Shown: positions 28,031 to 37,320, counted from the first letter of the stretch. The stretch is DNA of 64,000 nt from Pontibacillus yanchengensis (GCF_009856295.1 NZ_WMEU01000002.1:372001-436000); one strand, 5' to 3'. Translations and numbers: made by a program. Notes: a model not told the origin generated them from the letters alone.

Positions 28031-28531
28031 TTATTTATTTGTGATAGCATTGGCTATTTCCTCATATGTCATATCTTTTTTTAATTCGTAGCTACCTACT
28101 TGTATATAGCGACTGAAATCATTCATCTCTAAATATTGATTAAAGGCCTTTGTATCTTCTACTAATCCCATTTCATTTAGCTTTCGACTTATACTCTTGG
28201 AATACATACCTTGGTTAATAGTAAGCGTAAGCAATTCTTTTTCGGGAGAAGACGCAGTGTTATTTTCAGAATTTTGTTCTTCTTTCGTTGATGTCGATTG
28301 GTTTGATTTCTTTGATTTTTTAGGTTCTTCCGTTGTCTCCTGGAGGGATTGATATTCCGAATTGGAAAGAATGTGGTATCCTTTTTTTTCTAAGTAATTC
28401 GAAGCTTTTTCTTTCGTTATTGGTTTGGGCTGGCTTGACTCATTTGCTTCTCCACTTTGAAAATAAACGATTGTTAATAAAGAAGTGGCAGTAAATATAC
28501 CTAATGCATATGCTCGAACGGCATGCTTCAT
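28031..28531 (-). CDS. Membrane protein with an MltG/YceG-like N-subdomain
   Basis: I recognise only a partial resemblance. The 166-residue protein has an N-terminal membrane anchor (7-25) and a Ser/Lys/Glu-rich linker. The C-terminal domain (about 100-166) resembles the LysM-like substrate-binding subdomain of the endolytic transglycosylase MltG (INQGMYSKSISRKLNEMGLVED, then YIQVGSYELKKDMTYEEIANAIT). The catalytic MltG core is absent, so enzymatic activity is not expected. A role as a cell-wall-binding or regulatory partner is speculation. It starts 1 bp after the stop of the upstream minus-strand gene, so the two form an operon. Confidence 0.7.
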   Translation of the reverse strand: MKHAVRAYALGIFTATSLLTIVYFQSGEANESSQPKPITKEKASNYLEKKGYHILSNSEYQSLQETTEEPKKSKKSNQSTSTKEEQNSENNTASSPEKELLTLTINQGMYSKSISRKLNEMGLVEDTKAFNQYLEMNDFSRYIQVGSYELKKDMTYEEIANAITNK

Positions 28532-28532
28532 A

Positions 28533-28949
28533 TTAATACCCCTTTGTTGCAGAATATTGGCGTAATGTTGTTAAGATGTCATGTTCTTTTAAAGAGGTTT
28601 CTTGAGCGATTTCATTAGTGGTGTAGCCTTTCTCATACATATGTAAAACTTTTTGTACTAATGGTGGTTGGTGTGTTTCAGAAGTTGAAGTGGTGTTTGC
28701 TTGGCTTTCACTCGTTTTCTGTTTATATTGGGGTCTAGCCCCAGTAAACATGGTGGTAGTCACATCATCAACAAGTAGTTCTTCTTCTAATATGCGCATT
28801 TTCTTCTTTAATTGGTAACTCTCTTGCATTGTTGTCATAGATAACTGTTCCACTTGTTCTTCTAAATCGTTGAAACGATCTTTCAGAGCAAAAGAAAGAA
28901 CGTAAAGGGCAAATGCTACCCCGAATAATGTAAGTATTGTATATAACAT
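28533..28949 (-). CDS. Membrane-anchored coiled-coil protein with C-terminal HTH (SwrB/DUF6115-like)
   Basis: The 138-residue protein has one transmembrane helix at the N terminus (about 2-22), a coiled coil (about 25-60), a polar linker, and a C-terminal helix-turn-helix-like segment (VLHMYEKGYTTNEIAQETSLKEHDILTTLR). This arrangement resembles the SwrB/YlxL type, in which a membrane anchor carries a short sigma-like HTH. The start is taken as ATG 28949 because GAGGTGAT lies just upstream; 28958 and 28955 are alternatives. It is upstream of, and coupled to, the MltG-like gene. The function is unknown. Confidence 0.68.
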   Translation of the reverse strand: MLYTILTLFGVAFALYVLSFALKDRFNDLEEQVEQLSMTTMQESYQLKKKMRILEEELLVDDVTTTMFTGARPQYKQKTSESQANTTSTSETHQPPLVQKVLHMYEKGYTTNEIAQETSLKEHDILTTLRQYSATKGY

Positions 28950-29064
28950 ATTCATCACCTCATTTCAGTCCTTTACTAGTTATATCATAAGTTAGCCATG
29001 TAGAAAACAAAGGAACTACAACATTCATGTTATTTTTAAAATTGATAAAGAACGCTAATTTTGC

Positions 29065-29093
29065 TTGAAACAAAGCAAATAATTTGATACTAT
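29065..29093 (+). promoter_or_regulatory. Sigma-A promoter of rpmG
   Basis: TTGAAA (29065-29070) and TACTAT (29088-29093) are separated by 17 bp, about 60 bp upstream of the L33 start codon. Confidence 0.6.
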
Positions 29094-29155
29094 TATTAAG
29101 TCTGATAAAGAATGTGAATACATGACACAGTAACACTTGTTTGGAGGGATAACCA

Positions 29156-29305
29156 ATGCGTGTAAATATTACACTTGCTTGCACAGAAAGCGGCGATCGT
29201 AATTATATTAGTAGTAAAAACAAGCGTAAAAACCCTGAGCGCTTAGAGCTAATGAAATATAGCCCACGTTTGAAGAAACACACTCTTCACCGTGAAACGA
29301 AGTAA
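29156..29305 (+). CDS. rpmG: 50S ribosomal protein L33, zinc-free (C-minus) paralogue
   Basis: This is a 49-residue large-subunit ribosomal protein. The sequence begins [17 protein letters not shown] and ends in the L33 signature [22 protein letters not shown] region. It has only one cysteine (C9) and lacks the two CxxC pairs of zinc-binding L33, so it is a C-minus form. In Bacilli such paralogues can replace the zinc form under zinc limitation. TTGGAGGG precedes the ATG. The terminator hairpin begins within the stop codon. It corresponds to B. subtilis rpmGA by position. Confidence 0.93.
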   Translation: MRVNITLACTESGDRNYISSKNKRKNPERLELMKYSPRLKKHTLHRETK

Positions 29306-29337
29306 CAGTAGGATTTCCGATCCTACTGTTTTTTTTA
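29304..29337 (+). terminator. Terminator of rpmG
   Basis: An 11-bp perfect stem (29304-29314 with 29320-29330) starts at the stop codon and is followed by T8. Confidence 0.92.
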
Positions 29338-29494
29338 TACTTAGGTTGCTGGTTATGTTAGCCCTCGCCAGATATATTGTTATTCTTTCAATTACCCCCA
29401 TTATCTTGAAGACTTGGATTCGAGGTAAATACCGTTATTAAGCGGGATGTTTCCGATACCTTAATCTTAATATGGAATAAAGGTGTTCTGGGAA

Positions 29495-29865
29495 TAACTG
29501 CGTCCTGCCGGCGAGTTGGCAAGTCTCCTCAAGCGCAAAAACAGGGCTCTGTGGGGTCTTGCTACCTTTTTCTCCTTGGGGAGTCTCCTTGTTCCCAGGT
29601 CACCTCCCGCAATGTTGAGATGAACGGAAACATGGACCGGGAATGGGGGCGGTCGCTCCTATTTTTCAAAAGTAGCTCCTGTTTTTTCTATGCTCGCTCC
29701 GAAAGCAGGGAAAGTCGCTCCAGAGCCTATGTTTTGTCGCAGCGACATGACAAGTCCCTGTCCTCCATTATGGATTGGCCCGTGGAAAAACGGATGTGTC
29801 GAGACCCTGCAAGGCCGCGTTTTGCCTGAGGAGACGAAGGACCACAGGGAAGCGAGCTGTTTCCC
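29495..29865. repeat. Large imperfect palindromic intergenic element with 21-bp internal repeats (family C)
   Basis: Outer arms (about 29522-29561 and 29799-29836) are imperfect inverted repeats containing GTCTCCTCA and GGGTCT blocks. Between them, a GTCGCTCC-like unit recurs at 29654, 29674, 29695 and 29716, a period of 20-21 bp. The element is visibly richer in G and C than the surrounding sequence. Open frames in it (29551-29829, 29690-29992) lack ribosome-binding sites and look accidental. It fills most of 29338-30117, which has no supported gene. Confidence 0.65.
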
Positions 29866-30117
29866 GCCTCTTCTTTTCTCTCCCTTAACACAACGGAAAA
29901 ATCCCTCACACCCAAGTTATCGCGACTTCAAGCTGCAAGATTATGCCTCTTATATTGAAGAAGCTTTACTTTTAAACATTAAAAAATCATAACAAAATGG
30001 AATTCTTAACTTGGGAATTTTCAACGAATAATATTACTCCATAACACAGTATTGTATAATGTCTGGTATGCTTAACGTTTTATAGAAGGTTACAATATTA
30101 TTTGGAGGTGTGCTTTT

Positions 30118-30672
30118 GTGAAGAAAGAGTTACGAAAAAAGGGATTAGATATTCTTAAAAGTCTAGTAGGGGAAGAAAGAAATAAGATATCAACAGAAAT
30201 TGAAAAATCGTTATACCAAACAGAACTTTGGAAAAAATCTAATGTAATAGGTATTACCATTTCTCAAGCACATGAAATAGACACGTACCCAGTAATTAAG
30301 AATGCATGGGAAGACGGAAAACAAGTGGCTATTCCTAAATGTTACCCTAAACAAAACCAGCTCGTGTTTTATCAATTCACATCATTTGATGATTTAGAAA
30401 CGGTGTATTATGGATTAAAAGAACCTATTATGGAAAAAACAAAAGAATTACATAGAGACGAAATTGACCTCATGATTGTTCCTGGGTTGTTATTTGATAA
30501 TAGGGGCTATCGCATTGGGTATGGTGGTGGGTATTACGATCGATACTTGGTTCATTTTCCGAATCATACCATTGCTCTTGCAACAAATCGTCAACTAGTG
30601 GAGGAAGTTCCAAATGATGTGTATGATATACCTGTTCAACATCTTATTACAGAAAGCGGAGTGATTTATTAA
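30118..30672 (+). CDS. yqgN: 5-formyltetrahydrofolate cyclo-ligase
   Basis: The enzyme converts 5-formyl-THF to 5,10-methenyl-THF using ATP, returning folate to one-carbon metabolism. The 184-residue protein has an N-terminal KKELRKKGLDIL helix, the substrate loop around YYGLKEP, IDLMIVPGLLFDNRGYRIGYGGGYYDRYL (about 118-146) with the nucleotide-binding GYGGGYYDR motif, and C-terminal PVQHLITESG. It starts with GTG 30118 after GGAGGTG. Position before gluP matches B. subtilis yqgN. Confidence 0.93.
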   Translation: MKKELRKKGLDILKSLVGEERNKISTEIEKSLYQTELWKKSNVIGITISQAHEIDTYPVIKNAWEDGKQVAIPKCYPKQNQLVFYQFTSFDDLETVYYGLKEPIMEKTKELHRDEIDLMIVPGLLFDNRGYRIGYGGGYYDRYLVHFPNHTIALATNRQLVEEVPNDVYDIPVQHLITESGVIY

Positions 30673-30699
30673 GTTGATTTGTTAACAATATTGAAACAA

Positions 30700-30713
30700 T
30701 GATAACGTTTACA
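30700..30713 (+). promoter_or_regulatory. Possible CcpA cre site upstream of ldh
   Basis: TGATAACGTTTACA matches the cre consensus (TGWAANCGNTNWCA) with one mismatch. It is about 80 bp upstream of ldh. Chance matches with one mismatch are not rare. Confidence 0.35.
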
Positions 30714-30763
30714 GCTCTTTTTACAATATACAAACTAATGTACACTTTGAATTAGATAGATAA

Positions 30764-31756
<993 letters not shown>

Positions 31757-31812
31757 CATGTTTCACTTCCTCACATACTAGAATCATCTAGGTAAACAGG
31801 AGGAAGGAAATA

Positions 31813-32001
31813 ATGAGATTATTATGGTGGATTTTCGTTCTTGTCACAGGCTTTTATTTATTCAACCGTTATAAGTATCGTTTGTTAAATGTTATTTTAG
31901 CCGTAGACGTTATTAGGAAGATGGCTGTATCTTTGAGTATGCAACTTCCATATATTCGAGAAAAAATCTTACCTAAAATTTTAGGAAGAACCTCTTTCTA
32001 A
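31813..32001 (+). CDS. yqgO: Small YqgO-like membrane protein
   Basis: The 62-residue protein has one hydrophobic N-terminal segment (LLWWIFVLVTGFYLFNRYKYR) and an amphipathic remainder. The size and location just before gluP fit B. subtilis YqgO, whose function is unknown. AGGAGGAAGG gives a convincing ribosome-binding site, and a terminator follows 29 bp downstream. It probably shares the ldh transcript. Confidence 0.7.
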   Translation: MRLLWWIFVLVTGFYLFNRYKYRLLNVILAVDVIRKMAVSLSMQLPYIREKILPKILGRTSF

Positions 32002-32030
32002 GAATGGTCTTAATGGGATTGGCTTGAAAG

Positions 32031-32063
32031 CTCCTGACATTGAATATGTGTTAGGAGTTTTTT
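32031..32063 (+). terminator. Terminator after yqgO
   Basis: A 9-bp stem (32031-32039 with 32049-32057, one G-T pair) is followed by TTTTTTATTT. Confidence 0.85.
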
Positions 32064-32134
32064 ATTTATCATAAGCTGCCCCTTTAATATAATTGCTACG
32101 TTCATGGTAAAATACAAAAAAAGGAGGGAAAGCA

Positions 32135-33682
32135 ATGTATATAGAAGAATCCTATTATTTTTGGCGATTAGCTGCAGACCTCATTGTGAATCATGATTAC
32201 GAAATTCTGCAAATGCTTGAAGATAAGCATGAGGTATGGCTTGAGCAACGAATAAAAGGAAAAACCAATGTAGTAAGGCTTTCCCACAAGATGTTTGATT
32301 GGTCTAATCAGTTAAAGCAAGACCAAACTGTATTGGATGAAAATATAAAACGTGTTTTAAAGGTGGTAGGTGGTCGTCAGGTCCATGTACATAATGTTTA
32401 TATTGCAAAGTATCCACCTGTTGATGACTGGAATGAATGGAAAGACACCCGAAGTTTACCAGGTAGGAAAAAGGGAACAGTTCAAACATTTTATATAGAT
32501 GAACAGTCCAGAGAGTTAGAAATCAACCAATTATATCGCTCTTTACAATTAAAAGAGAAGAATTTTCCTGCTCCTTCAGAATTTGAAATGGAACAAATGG
32601 TGGAATACTTAAAACAATCCATTCGAAATAACCACACAAAAAAACAACAACAACGTGAACAAGTTTTCTTTTATGGAAAACCTTTGTTCACCTATGTTCT
32701 CATTGTTATTAACTTGCTCTTGTTTGGTTGGCTTGAATATCAAGGTGGCAGTACTAATACATACACACTGATTCAATATGGCGCCAAATATAATCCTGCT
32801 ATTATTGATGGGGAATGGTGGCGCATAGTATTTTCTATGTTTTTACATATTGGCTTCTTTCATATCATGCTGAACATGTTAGCACTATATGTGTTAGGTA
32901 CTGCGGTGGAGCGTATGTTTGGGAGTATTCGATTTATAGTCATCTATTTTATAGGAGGGATCATAGGTGGTTTGGCTAGTTTTGCATTCACACCAAATGT
33001 AGCCGCAGGAGCATCAGGTGCCATCTATGGATTATTTGGAGCTCTTTTGTTTTTTGGTACAGTATATAAAACGCTCTTCTTTAGAACCATTGGTACAAAC
33101 GTGATTATCATTTTAATACTTAATATTGTGTTTAGTATAATGGTGCCTCAAGTAGATAACGGTGCACATCTTGGAGGTCTTGTTGGAGGCTTCCTAGCTT
33201 CAAGTCTTGTTCACTTTCCTAATAAAAGAGAAGTTGGGAAACAACTTGTAAGTTTTCTTTTAATCATAGCTCTTACTATCGGATTAGGTTGGTATGGATA
33301 TAATCATGATTCGAACCACTACGATGCACGTTTGCAAGCTGATGTCGCTACAAACTATATTCAACAAAATAAATTTCAAAAGGCTATAGACCTTACAACA
33401 ACAGCTTTAAATCATACAAACTCAGAACAATCCAGTCTATATTTTGTAAGAGGGAACGGGTATGTGCAGCTAAATAAATATGATTTGGCAAAAGAGGATT
33501 ATCTACAAGCAATTAAACTGGATCCCAATTTTGTAGAAGCCCATCAAAATTTAAGTGTGCTTTACTATAATGTTGAACAAAATGAAACCAAAGCATTGGA
33601 ACATGCTAAGCGTGTTCTAGAACTTGATTCAGATAATAAAGAAATGAAGGAATTCATTCAGTCCGTTGAAGAGAATGGATAA
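32135..33682 (+). CDS. gluP: Rhomboid intramembrane serine protease GluP with TPR tail
   Basis: This protease cleaves transmembrane substrates within the bilayer. The 515-residue protein has an N-terminal cytoplasmic domain (about 1-178) and a rhomboid core of seven membrane segments. The catalytic dyad is S294 (GASGAIYG) and H345 (GAHLGG), with the conserved HIGFFHIMLNMLALYVLG loop. The C terminus holds tetratricopeptide repeats (about 405-510). This is the B. subtilis YqgP/GluP architecture, which has a role in membrane protein quality control. Its 3-prime end overlaps the convergent 33658-34530 gene by 25 bp. Confidence 0.94.
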   Translation: MYIEESYYFWRLAADLIVNHDYEILQMLEDKHEVWLEQRIKGKTNVVRLSHKMFDWSNQLKQDQTVLDENIKRVLKVVGGRQVHVHNVYIAKYPPVDDWNEWKDTRSLPGRKKGTVQTFYIDEQSRELEINQLYRSLQLKEKNFPAPSEFEMEQMVEYLKQSIRNNHTKKQQQREQVFFYGKPLFTYVLIVINLLLFGWLEYQGGSTNTYTLIQYGAKYNPAIIDGEWWRIVFSMFLHIGFFHIMLNMLALYVLGTAVERMFGSIRFIVIYFIGGIIGGLASFAFTPNVAAGASGAIYGLFGALLFFGTVYKTLFFRTIGTNVIIILILNIVFSIMVPQVDNGAHLGGLVGGFLASSLVHFPNKREVGKQLVSFLLIIALTIGLGWYGYNHDSNHYDARLQADVATNYIQQNKFQKAIDLTTTALNHTNSEQSSLYFVRGNGYVQLNKYDLAKEDYLQAIKLDPNFVEAHQNLSVLYYNVEQNETKALEHAKRVLELDSDNKEMKEFIQSVEENG

Positions 33683-34530
33683 CGTTGGATGAGTTTCTCC
33701 TTTTCTCCTTTACTGTTCTCGAATAATACTAATAAATGTGTCCCCTTTTTTTCTGCTAATACTAAAGGAACATAAGATCTGCTTGGTTCATCTTTGTTAG
33801 ATGTGAACTCTAAAACATAATTTTTATATAATCCTTCCCAAAGCTGTCCTATTACTTGAAGGGTTTGATCAGCCGATAAAGACGGAAATGGTTTGGTTTC
33901 ATAATCTGGTAATGACGTTAAGGGAATTGCTTCGTATTGACTCTTATTTATTTGAAAATGATTAATGTATTTATTCCATTCATAATGTAATTGTTGATTT
34001 GTAGCATGATCCAATGTCTTTTTCCAATCCTTTTGGGTGGTATTTTCAGGAGTTTCAAATGATTCCAATGGTGTTAGTGGCGAATCGATGACATATAATT
34101 CAGCTTTGGACATGTCTTGGATACTTTTTATATTATCATCTGGGTAATGTAACTCCCCGTGATGAAAAGTGATGGCTTGGTAATGACTGCTGTCTTCTCC
34201 ATGGACATTCGTATCTTGAAATAGATTTTGTCCACTTTCTTTCCATTTGCTTAAGATGCCCTTTAACTGACCATCTGAATACAGAAGGGAAACGTCCTGG
34301 CGCAGATAGATTGGTTCATCCACCAAGGATTCTGTTTTCCATTGAATGTCATACTCGTCTTGATCACTCTCTGAAAGAAGGGTAAGGGAAGTGGAAGTAT
34401 CTTCAAATCGTTTTTCTTGATCTAATGGAAAAAATTTCACGGTTGTCTGATCCTTAGGTTGTTCCCACTGAATATAAAGAATGAGCGCTCCAATAAAACA
34501 TAAACATATATATATCATTGCTTTTTTCAT
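33658..34530 (-). CDS. Hypothetical exported protein
   Basis: I do not recognise a family. The 290-residue protein has one N-terminal hydrophobic segment (about 5-20, MIYICLCFIGALILYI), consistent with a signal peptide or anchor, then a polar extracytoplasmic domain rich in Asp, Gln, Ser and Thr. No cysteine-type lipobox is evident. GAAGGGG precedes ATG 34530; the frame extends nine codons upstream. It converges on gluP with a 25-bp overlap of coding ends and diverges from the M42 peptidase. A membrane-surface role connected with GluP is only a guess from proximity. Confidence 0.7.
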   Translation of the reverse strand: MKKAMIYICLCFIGALILYIQWEQPKDQTTVKFFPLDQEKRFEDTSTSLTLLSESDQDEYDIQWKTESLVDEPIYLRQDVSLLYSDGQLKGILSKWKESGQNLFQDTNVHGEDSSHYQAITFHHGELHYPDDNIKSIQDMSKAELYVIDSPLTPLESFETPENTTQKDWKKTLDHATNQQLHYEWNKYINHFQINKSQYEAIPLTSLPDYETKPFPSLSADQTLQVIGQLWEGLYKNYVLEFTSNKDEPSRSYVPLVLAEKKGTHLLVLFENSKGEKEKLIQRYPFSSTD

Positions 34531-34613
34531 ATGTGTACCCCTTCTTTCTTTGGACATCCTGTGTGCTTCATATGTATGATAGAAATGAAGAACTTATGAA
34601 AAGGGGAGAGAAT

Positions 34614-35660
34614 ATGAGTAATCAATCTGCCAAACATATTACGGAAATGTTAAAACAATTAGTGTCTATACCAAGTCCTTCGGGTTATACGGAAGATTGT
34701 ATTCGATTTTGTCAGAATTATTTCCAGTCAAAAGGAGTACATACATCCATTACCAATAAAGGCGCACTTATTGCGACAATAGAAGGGGAGAATCGCACTC
34801 AACATCGTCTATTGACAGCTCACGTTGATACACTAGGTGCAATGGTTAAAGAAGTGAAATCAGATGGATCTTTAAAGCTCTCTATGATTGGTGGTTTTCG
34901 TTGGAACAGTGTGGAAGGAGAGTATTGTGAAATACATACTGCTACAGGCGCTACTTACTCTGGTACCATTCTAATGCATCAAACCTCCGTTCATGTATAT
35001 AAAAACGGTGGGGATGCGAAGCGAGATCAAGAAAATATGGAAGTCCGTATAGATGCAGAGGTTACAAATGCCCAAGACGTAAAAGACTTAGGCATACAAG
35101 TTGGAGACTTTGTTTCTTTTGACCCTCGATTTCAAAAGACGGATAATGGGTTCATTAAGTCTCGTCATCTTGATGATAAAGCTAGTGTTGCAATCCTGCT
35201 TGAGTTGGTAGCGAATGTGAAAGAACAAAAGCTATCTATTCCGTACACTACACACTTCTATATTTCTAACAATGAAGAGATTGGATATGGTGGAAACGCG
35301 AGTATTCCAGCAGAGACAGTAGAGTATGTAGCTGTAGATATGGGAGCTATCGGTGATGGCCAGACAACTACGGAGTACGTTGCATCCATATGCGCAAAGG
35401 ATGCTACTGGACCTTATCATTATGGTTTACGACAACATTTAGTTCAATTAGCTGAAAAAGAAGAGATTGACTATGAAATTGATATCTACCCTTACTATGG
35501 TTCTGATGCATCTGCTGCTATCAAAGCTGGTGCTGATGTTAAACATGCTTTAATAGGACCAGGTATTGATGCATCACATGCTTTTGAGCGTACTCATCAA
35601 AAGTCGTTAGACCATACGTATCGCTTACTGCTGGCATATATTCAATCAGATTTAATATAG
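34614..35660 (+). CDS. M42-family metallo-aminopeptidase (FrvX/YsdC type)
   Basis: This is a probable dinuclear zinc or cobalt aminopeptidase that forms large tetrahedral assemblies. The 348-residue protein has the expected ligand motifs in order: TAHVDT, SRHLDDKAS, NNEEIGYGG (catalytic Glu pair), AVDMG and a C-terminal HAFERTH. An inserted PDZ-like domain (about 75-165) is typical of M42. ATG 34614 follows AAGGGGAG; the open frame extends to 34518 but lacks a ribosome-binding site there. It stands alone between the hypothetical exported gene and SpoVAF. Confidence 0.88.
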   Translation: MSNQSAKHITEMLKQLVSIPSPSGYTEDCIRFCQNYFQSKGVHTSITNKGALIATIEGENRTQHRLLTAHVDTLGAMVKEVKSDGSLKLSMIGGFRWNSVEGEYCEIHTATGATYSGTILMHQTSVHVYKNGGDAKRDQENMEVRIDAEVTNAQDVKDLGIQVGDFVSFDPRFQKTDNGFIKSRHLDDKASVAILLELVANVKEQKLSIPYTTHFYISNNEEIGYGGNASIPAETVEYVAVDMGAIGDGQTTTEYVASICAKDATGPYHYGLRQHLVQLAEKEEIDYEIDIYPYYGSDASAAIKAGADVKHALIGPGIDASHAFERTHQKSLDHTYRLLLAYIQSDLI

Positions 35661-35738
35661 TTACAGTTTCCTCATGTATGCTTTGAAAGGTTTGAGCAAA
35701 CACTAAGAATAGACCTTTTATAAAGTTAGGTGAGGAAA

Positions 35739-37205
35739 TTGAGAGAAGAAACATCAAGACAACCAATGTTTGATAATTACGATGATAATGTCTCCTATAT
35801 GAAGGACCGAATGGGAGTAGGAAAAAGTTTCGATGTCATACAATTAGACTTGGAATATGCTGGTCGTAGGATGGCATTATTTATGATTGATGGTTTCGTG
35901 AAAGATGACATACTGCATTATTTAATGAAGTTGTTATCGAGGTTGGAGCCAGAGCAGTTAGATCCTGACCCATTTGAACGGTTACTTCGGACGCATTTAC
36001 CTTATGTGGAACTTGGCCATAAAGATGACCTAAATGAAGCGGCTGATTGGGTTCTAGCAGGTCCTACTGCTCTGTTTGTAGAGGGAATTAATGACAAGAT
36101 TATCATGATTGATGCCCGTACATATCCGGTACGTAGTCCACAAGAACCTGATGTAGAACGTGTGGTAAGAGGTTCTCGTGATGGCTTTGTAGAAACAATA
36201 ATCTTTAATACAGCTTTAACTCGCAGAAGAGTTCGTGATAGGTCCCTACGAATGGAATATATGCAGATAGGGCGTAGATCAAAAACGGATGTTTGTATTT
36301 GTTACATCGAAGATATTGTAGATTTGGACAAGGTGAAACATTTAAAAAATAACTTAGAAAAAATTGATACTGATGCTTTACCTATGGCAGAAAAAACAGT
36401 AGAAGAATTTTTAAGTGGACGTCATTGGAACCCCTATCCAACCATTCGTTACACAGAAAGACCAGATACAGCTGCCGCTCATTTATATGAGGGACATATC
36501 CTAATCATGATTGATGGTTCTCCGAGTGTAATGATAACACCATCCACATTTTGGCATCATTTACAACATGCTGAAGAATATCGACAGAAACCTTCTGTGG
36601 GAGCTTACTTACGTTTTGTTAGGTTTTTCGCTGTGTTTGCTTCCTTATTCATATTACCCGTATATTATTTGTTTTCAATGGACCCTACGTTACTTCCAAA
36701 ACAACTTAGTTTTATAGGCCCTACGGAAATTGGAGTCCTTCCTTTAATTGCTCAATTTCTAATAGCGGAAGTGGGAATTGATACACTTAGAATGGCCGCT
36801 ATACACACCCCTTCTGCATTAGCAACAGCCCTTGGTTTAGTGGCTGCTATATTAATTGGCCAAGTGGCGATTCAAGTAGGTTTATTTACAAATGAAGTTG
36901 TCCTATATTTAGCGGCTGCAGTTATTGGAACTTATTGTACTCCAAGCTATGAATTAAGCCTATCCAATCGACTTACAAGATTGTTTTTGTTAATAGTAAC
37001 AGGTTTGTTTGGAGTTAAGGGACTAGTCATAGGCACTACAATGTGGATGCTATATTTAACGAGAATGCATTCATTCAAAACCGGTTACTTGTGGCCTTTT
37101 TTACCTTTTAATTACCGTGCATTTCGTGATGTTATTTTACGCACACCAATGCCATTAAAAAATAGAAGACCAACTTTTTTACACACTCAGGATCCTGATA
37201 AATAA
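35739..37205 (+). CDS. spoVAF: SpoVAF-like GerA-family protein
   Basis: This is a spore inner-membrane protein of the GerA A-subunit family. In B. subtilis SpoVAF belongs to the spoVA operon and accompanies germinant signalling and dipicolinate release. The 488-residue product has an N-terminal soluble half with GSRDGFVETIIFNTALTRRRVRD and SKTDVCICYIEDI. Five or more membrane segments follow, with MITPSTFWHHLQHAEEYRQKPSVG and FIGPTEIG. The start is uncertain: TTG 35739 follows AGGTGAGG, while GTG 35730 lies inside that site. No spoVAA-AE genes are nearby, so it is an orphan copy here. Confidence 0.85.
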   Translation: MREETSRQPMFDNYDDNVSYMKDRMGVGKSFDVIQLDLEYAGRRMALFMIDGFVKDDILHYLMKLLSRLEPEQLDPDPFERLLRTHLPYVELGHKDDLNEAADWVLAGPTALFVEGINDKIIMIDARTYPVRSPQEPDVERVVRGSRDGFVETIIFNTALTRRRVRDRSLRMEYMQIGRRSKTDVCICYIEDIVDLDKVKHLKNNLEKIDTDALPMAEKTVEEFLSGRHWNPYPTIRYTERPDTAAAHLYEGHILIMIDGSPSVMITPSTFWHHLQHAEEYRQKPSVGAYLRFVRFFAVFASLFILPVYYLFSMDPTLLPKQLSFIGPTEIGVLPLIAQFLIAEVGIDTLRMAAIHTPSALATALGLVAAILIGQVAIQVGLFTNEVVLYLAAAVIGTYCTPSYELSLSNRLTRLFLLIVTGLFGVKGLVIGTTMWMLYLTRMHSFKTGYLWPFLPFNYRAFRDVILRTPMPLKNRRPTFLHTQDPDK

Positions 37206-37220
37206 TCAGGGTCTTTTTTT
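37191..37220 (+). terminator. Terminator of the SpoVAF gene
   Basis: A 9-bp stem (37191-37199 with 37205-37213, one T-G pair) overlaps the stop codon and is followed by T7. Confidence 0.88.
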
Positions 37221-37320
37221 ACATTTTCAGAAAGCTTAAATCTTTAAAAGGATGCCAGTATAAGTGTGCAATTAGGCCTCTGTCTGCGCCAAAGGCTTGC
37301 CACTCGCAAGTTTTCTTTAA
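37221..37320 (-). repeat. Dispersed repeat B, copy 2 (inverted relative to copy 1)
   Basis: The reverse complement aligns along about 100 bp with 3337-3436, including GAGTGGCAAGCC, GGCCTA, CTTATACT and CTTTCTGAAA. It begins directly after a terminator, as does copy 1. It lies between the SpoVAF gene and yqgQ. Confidence 0.7.

Noticed and set aside
29551-29992. Overlapping plus- and minus-strand frames between rpmG and yqgN
   Set aside because: They lie within palindromic repeat C, have no ribosome-binding sites and no protein-like composition.
35676-35710. Possible sigma-G promoter before the SpoVAF gene (TGTATG and CAAACACTA)
   Set aside because: The match to sigma-G -35 and -10 is too weak, and I could not separate it from chance.
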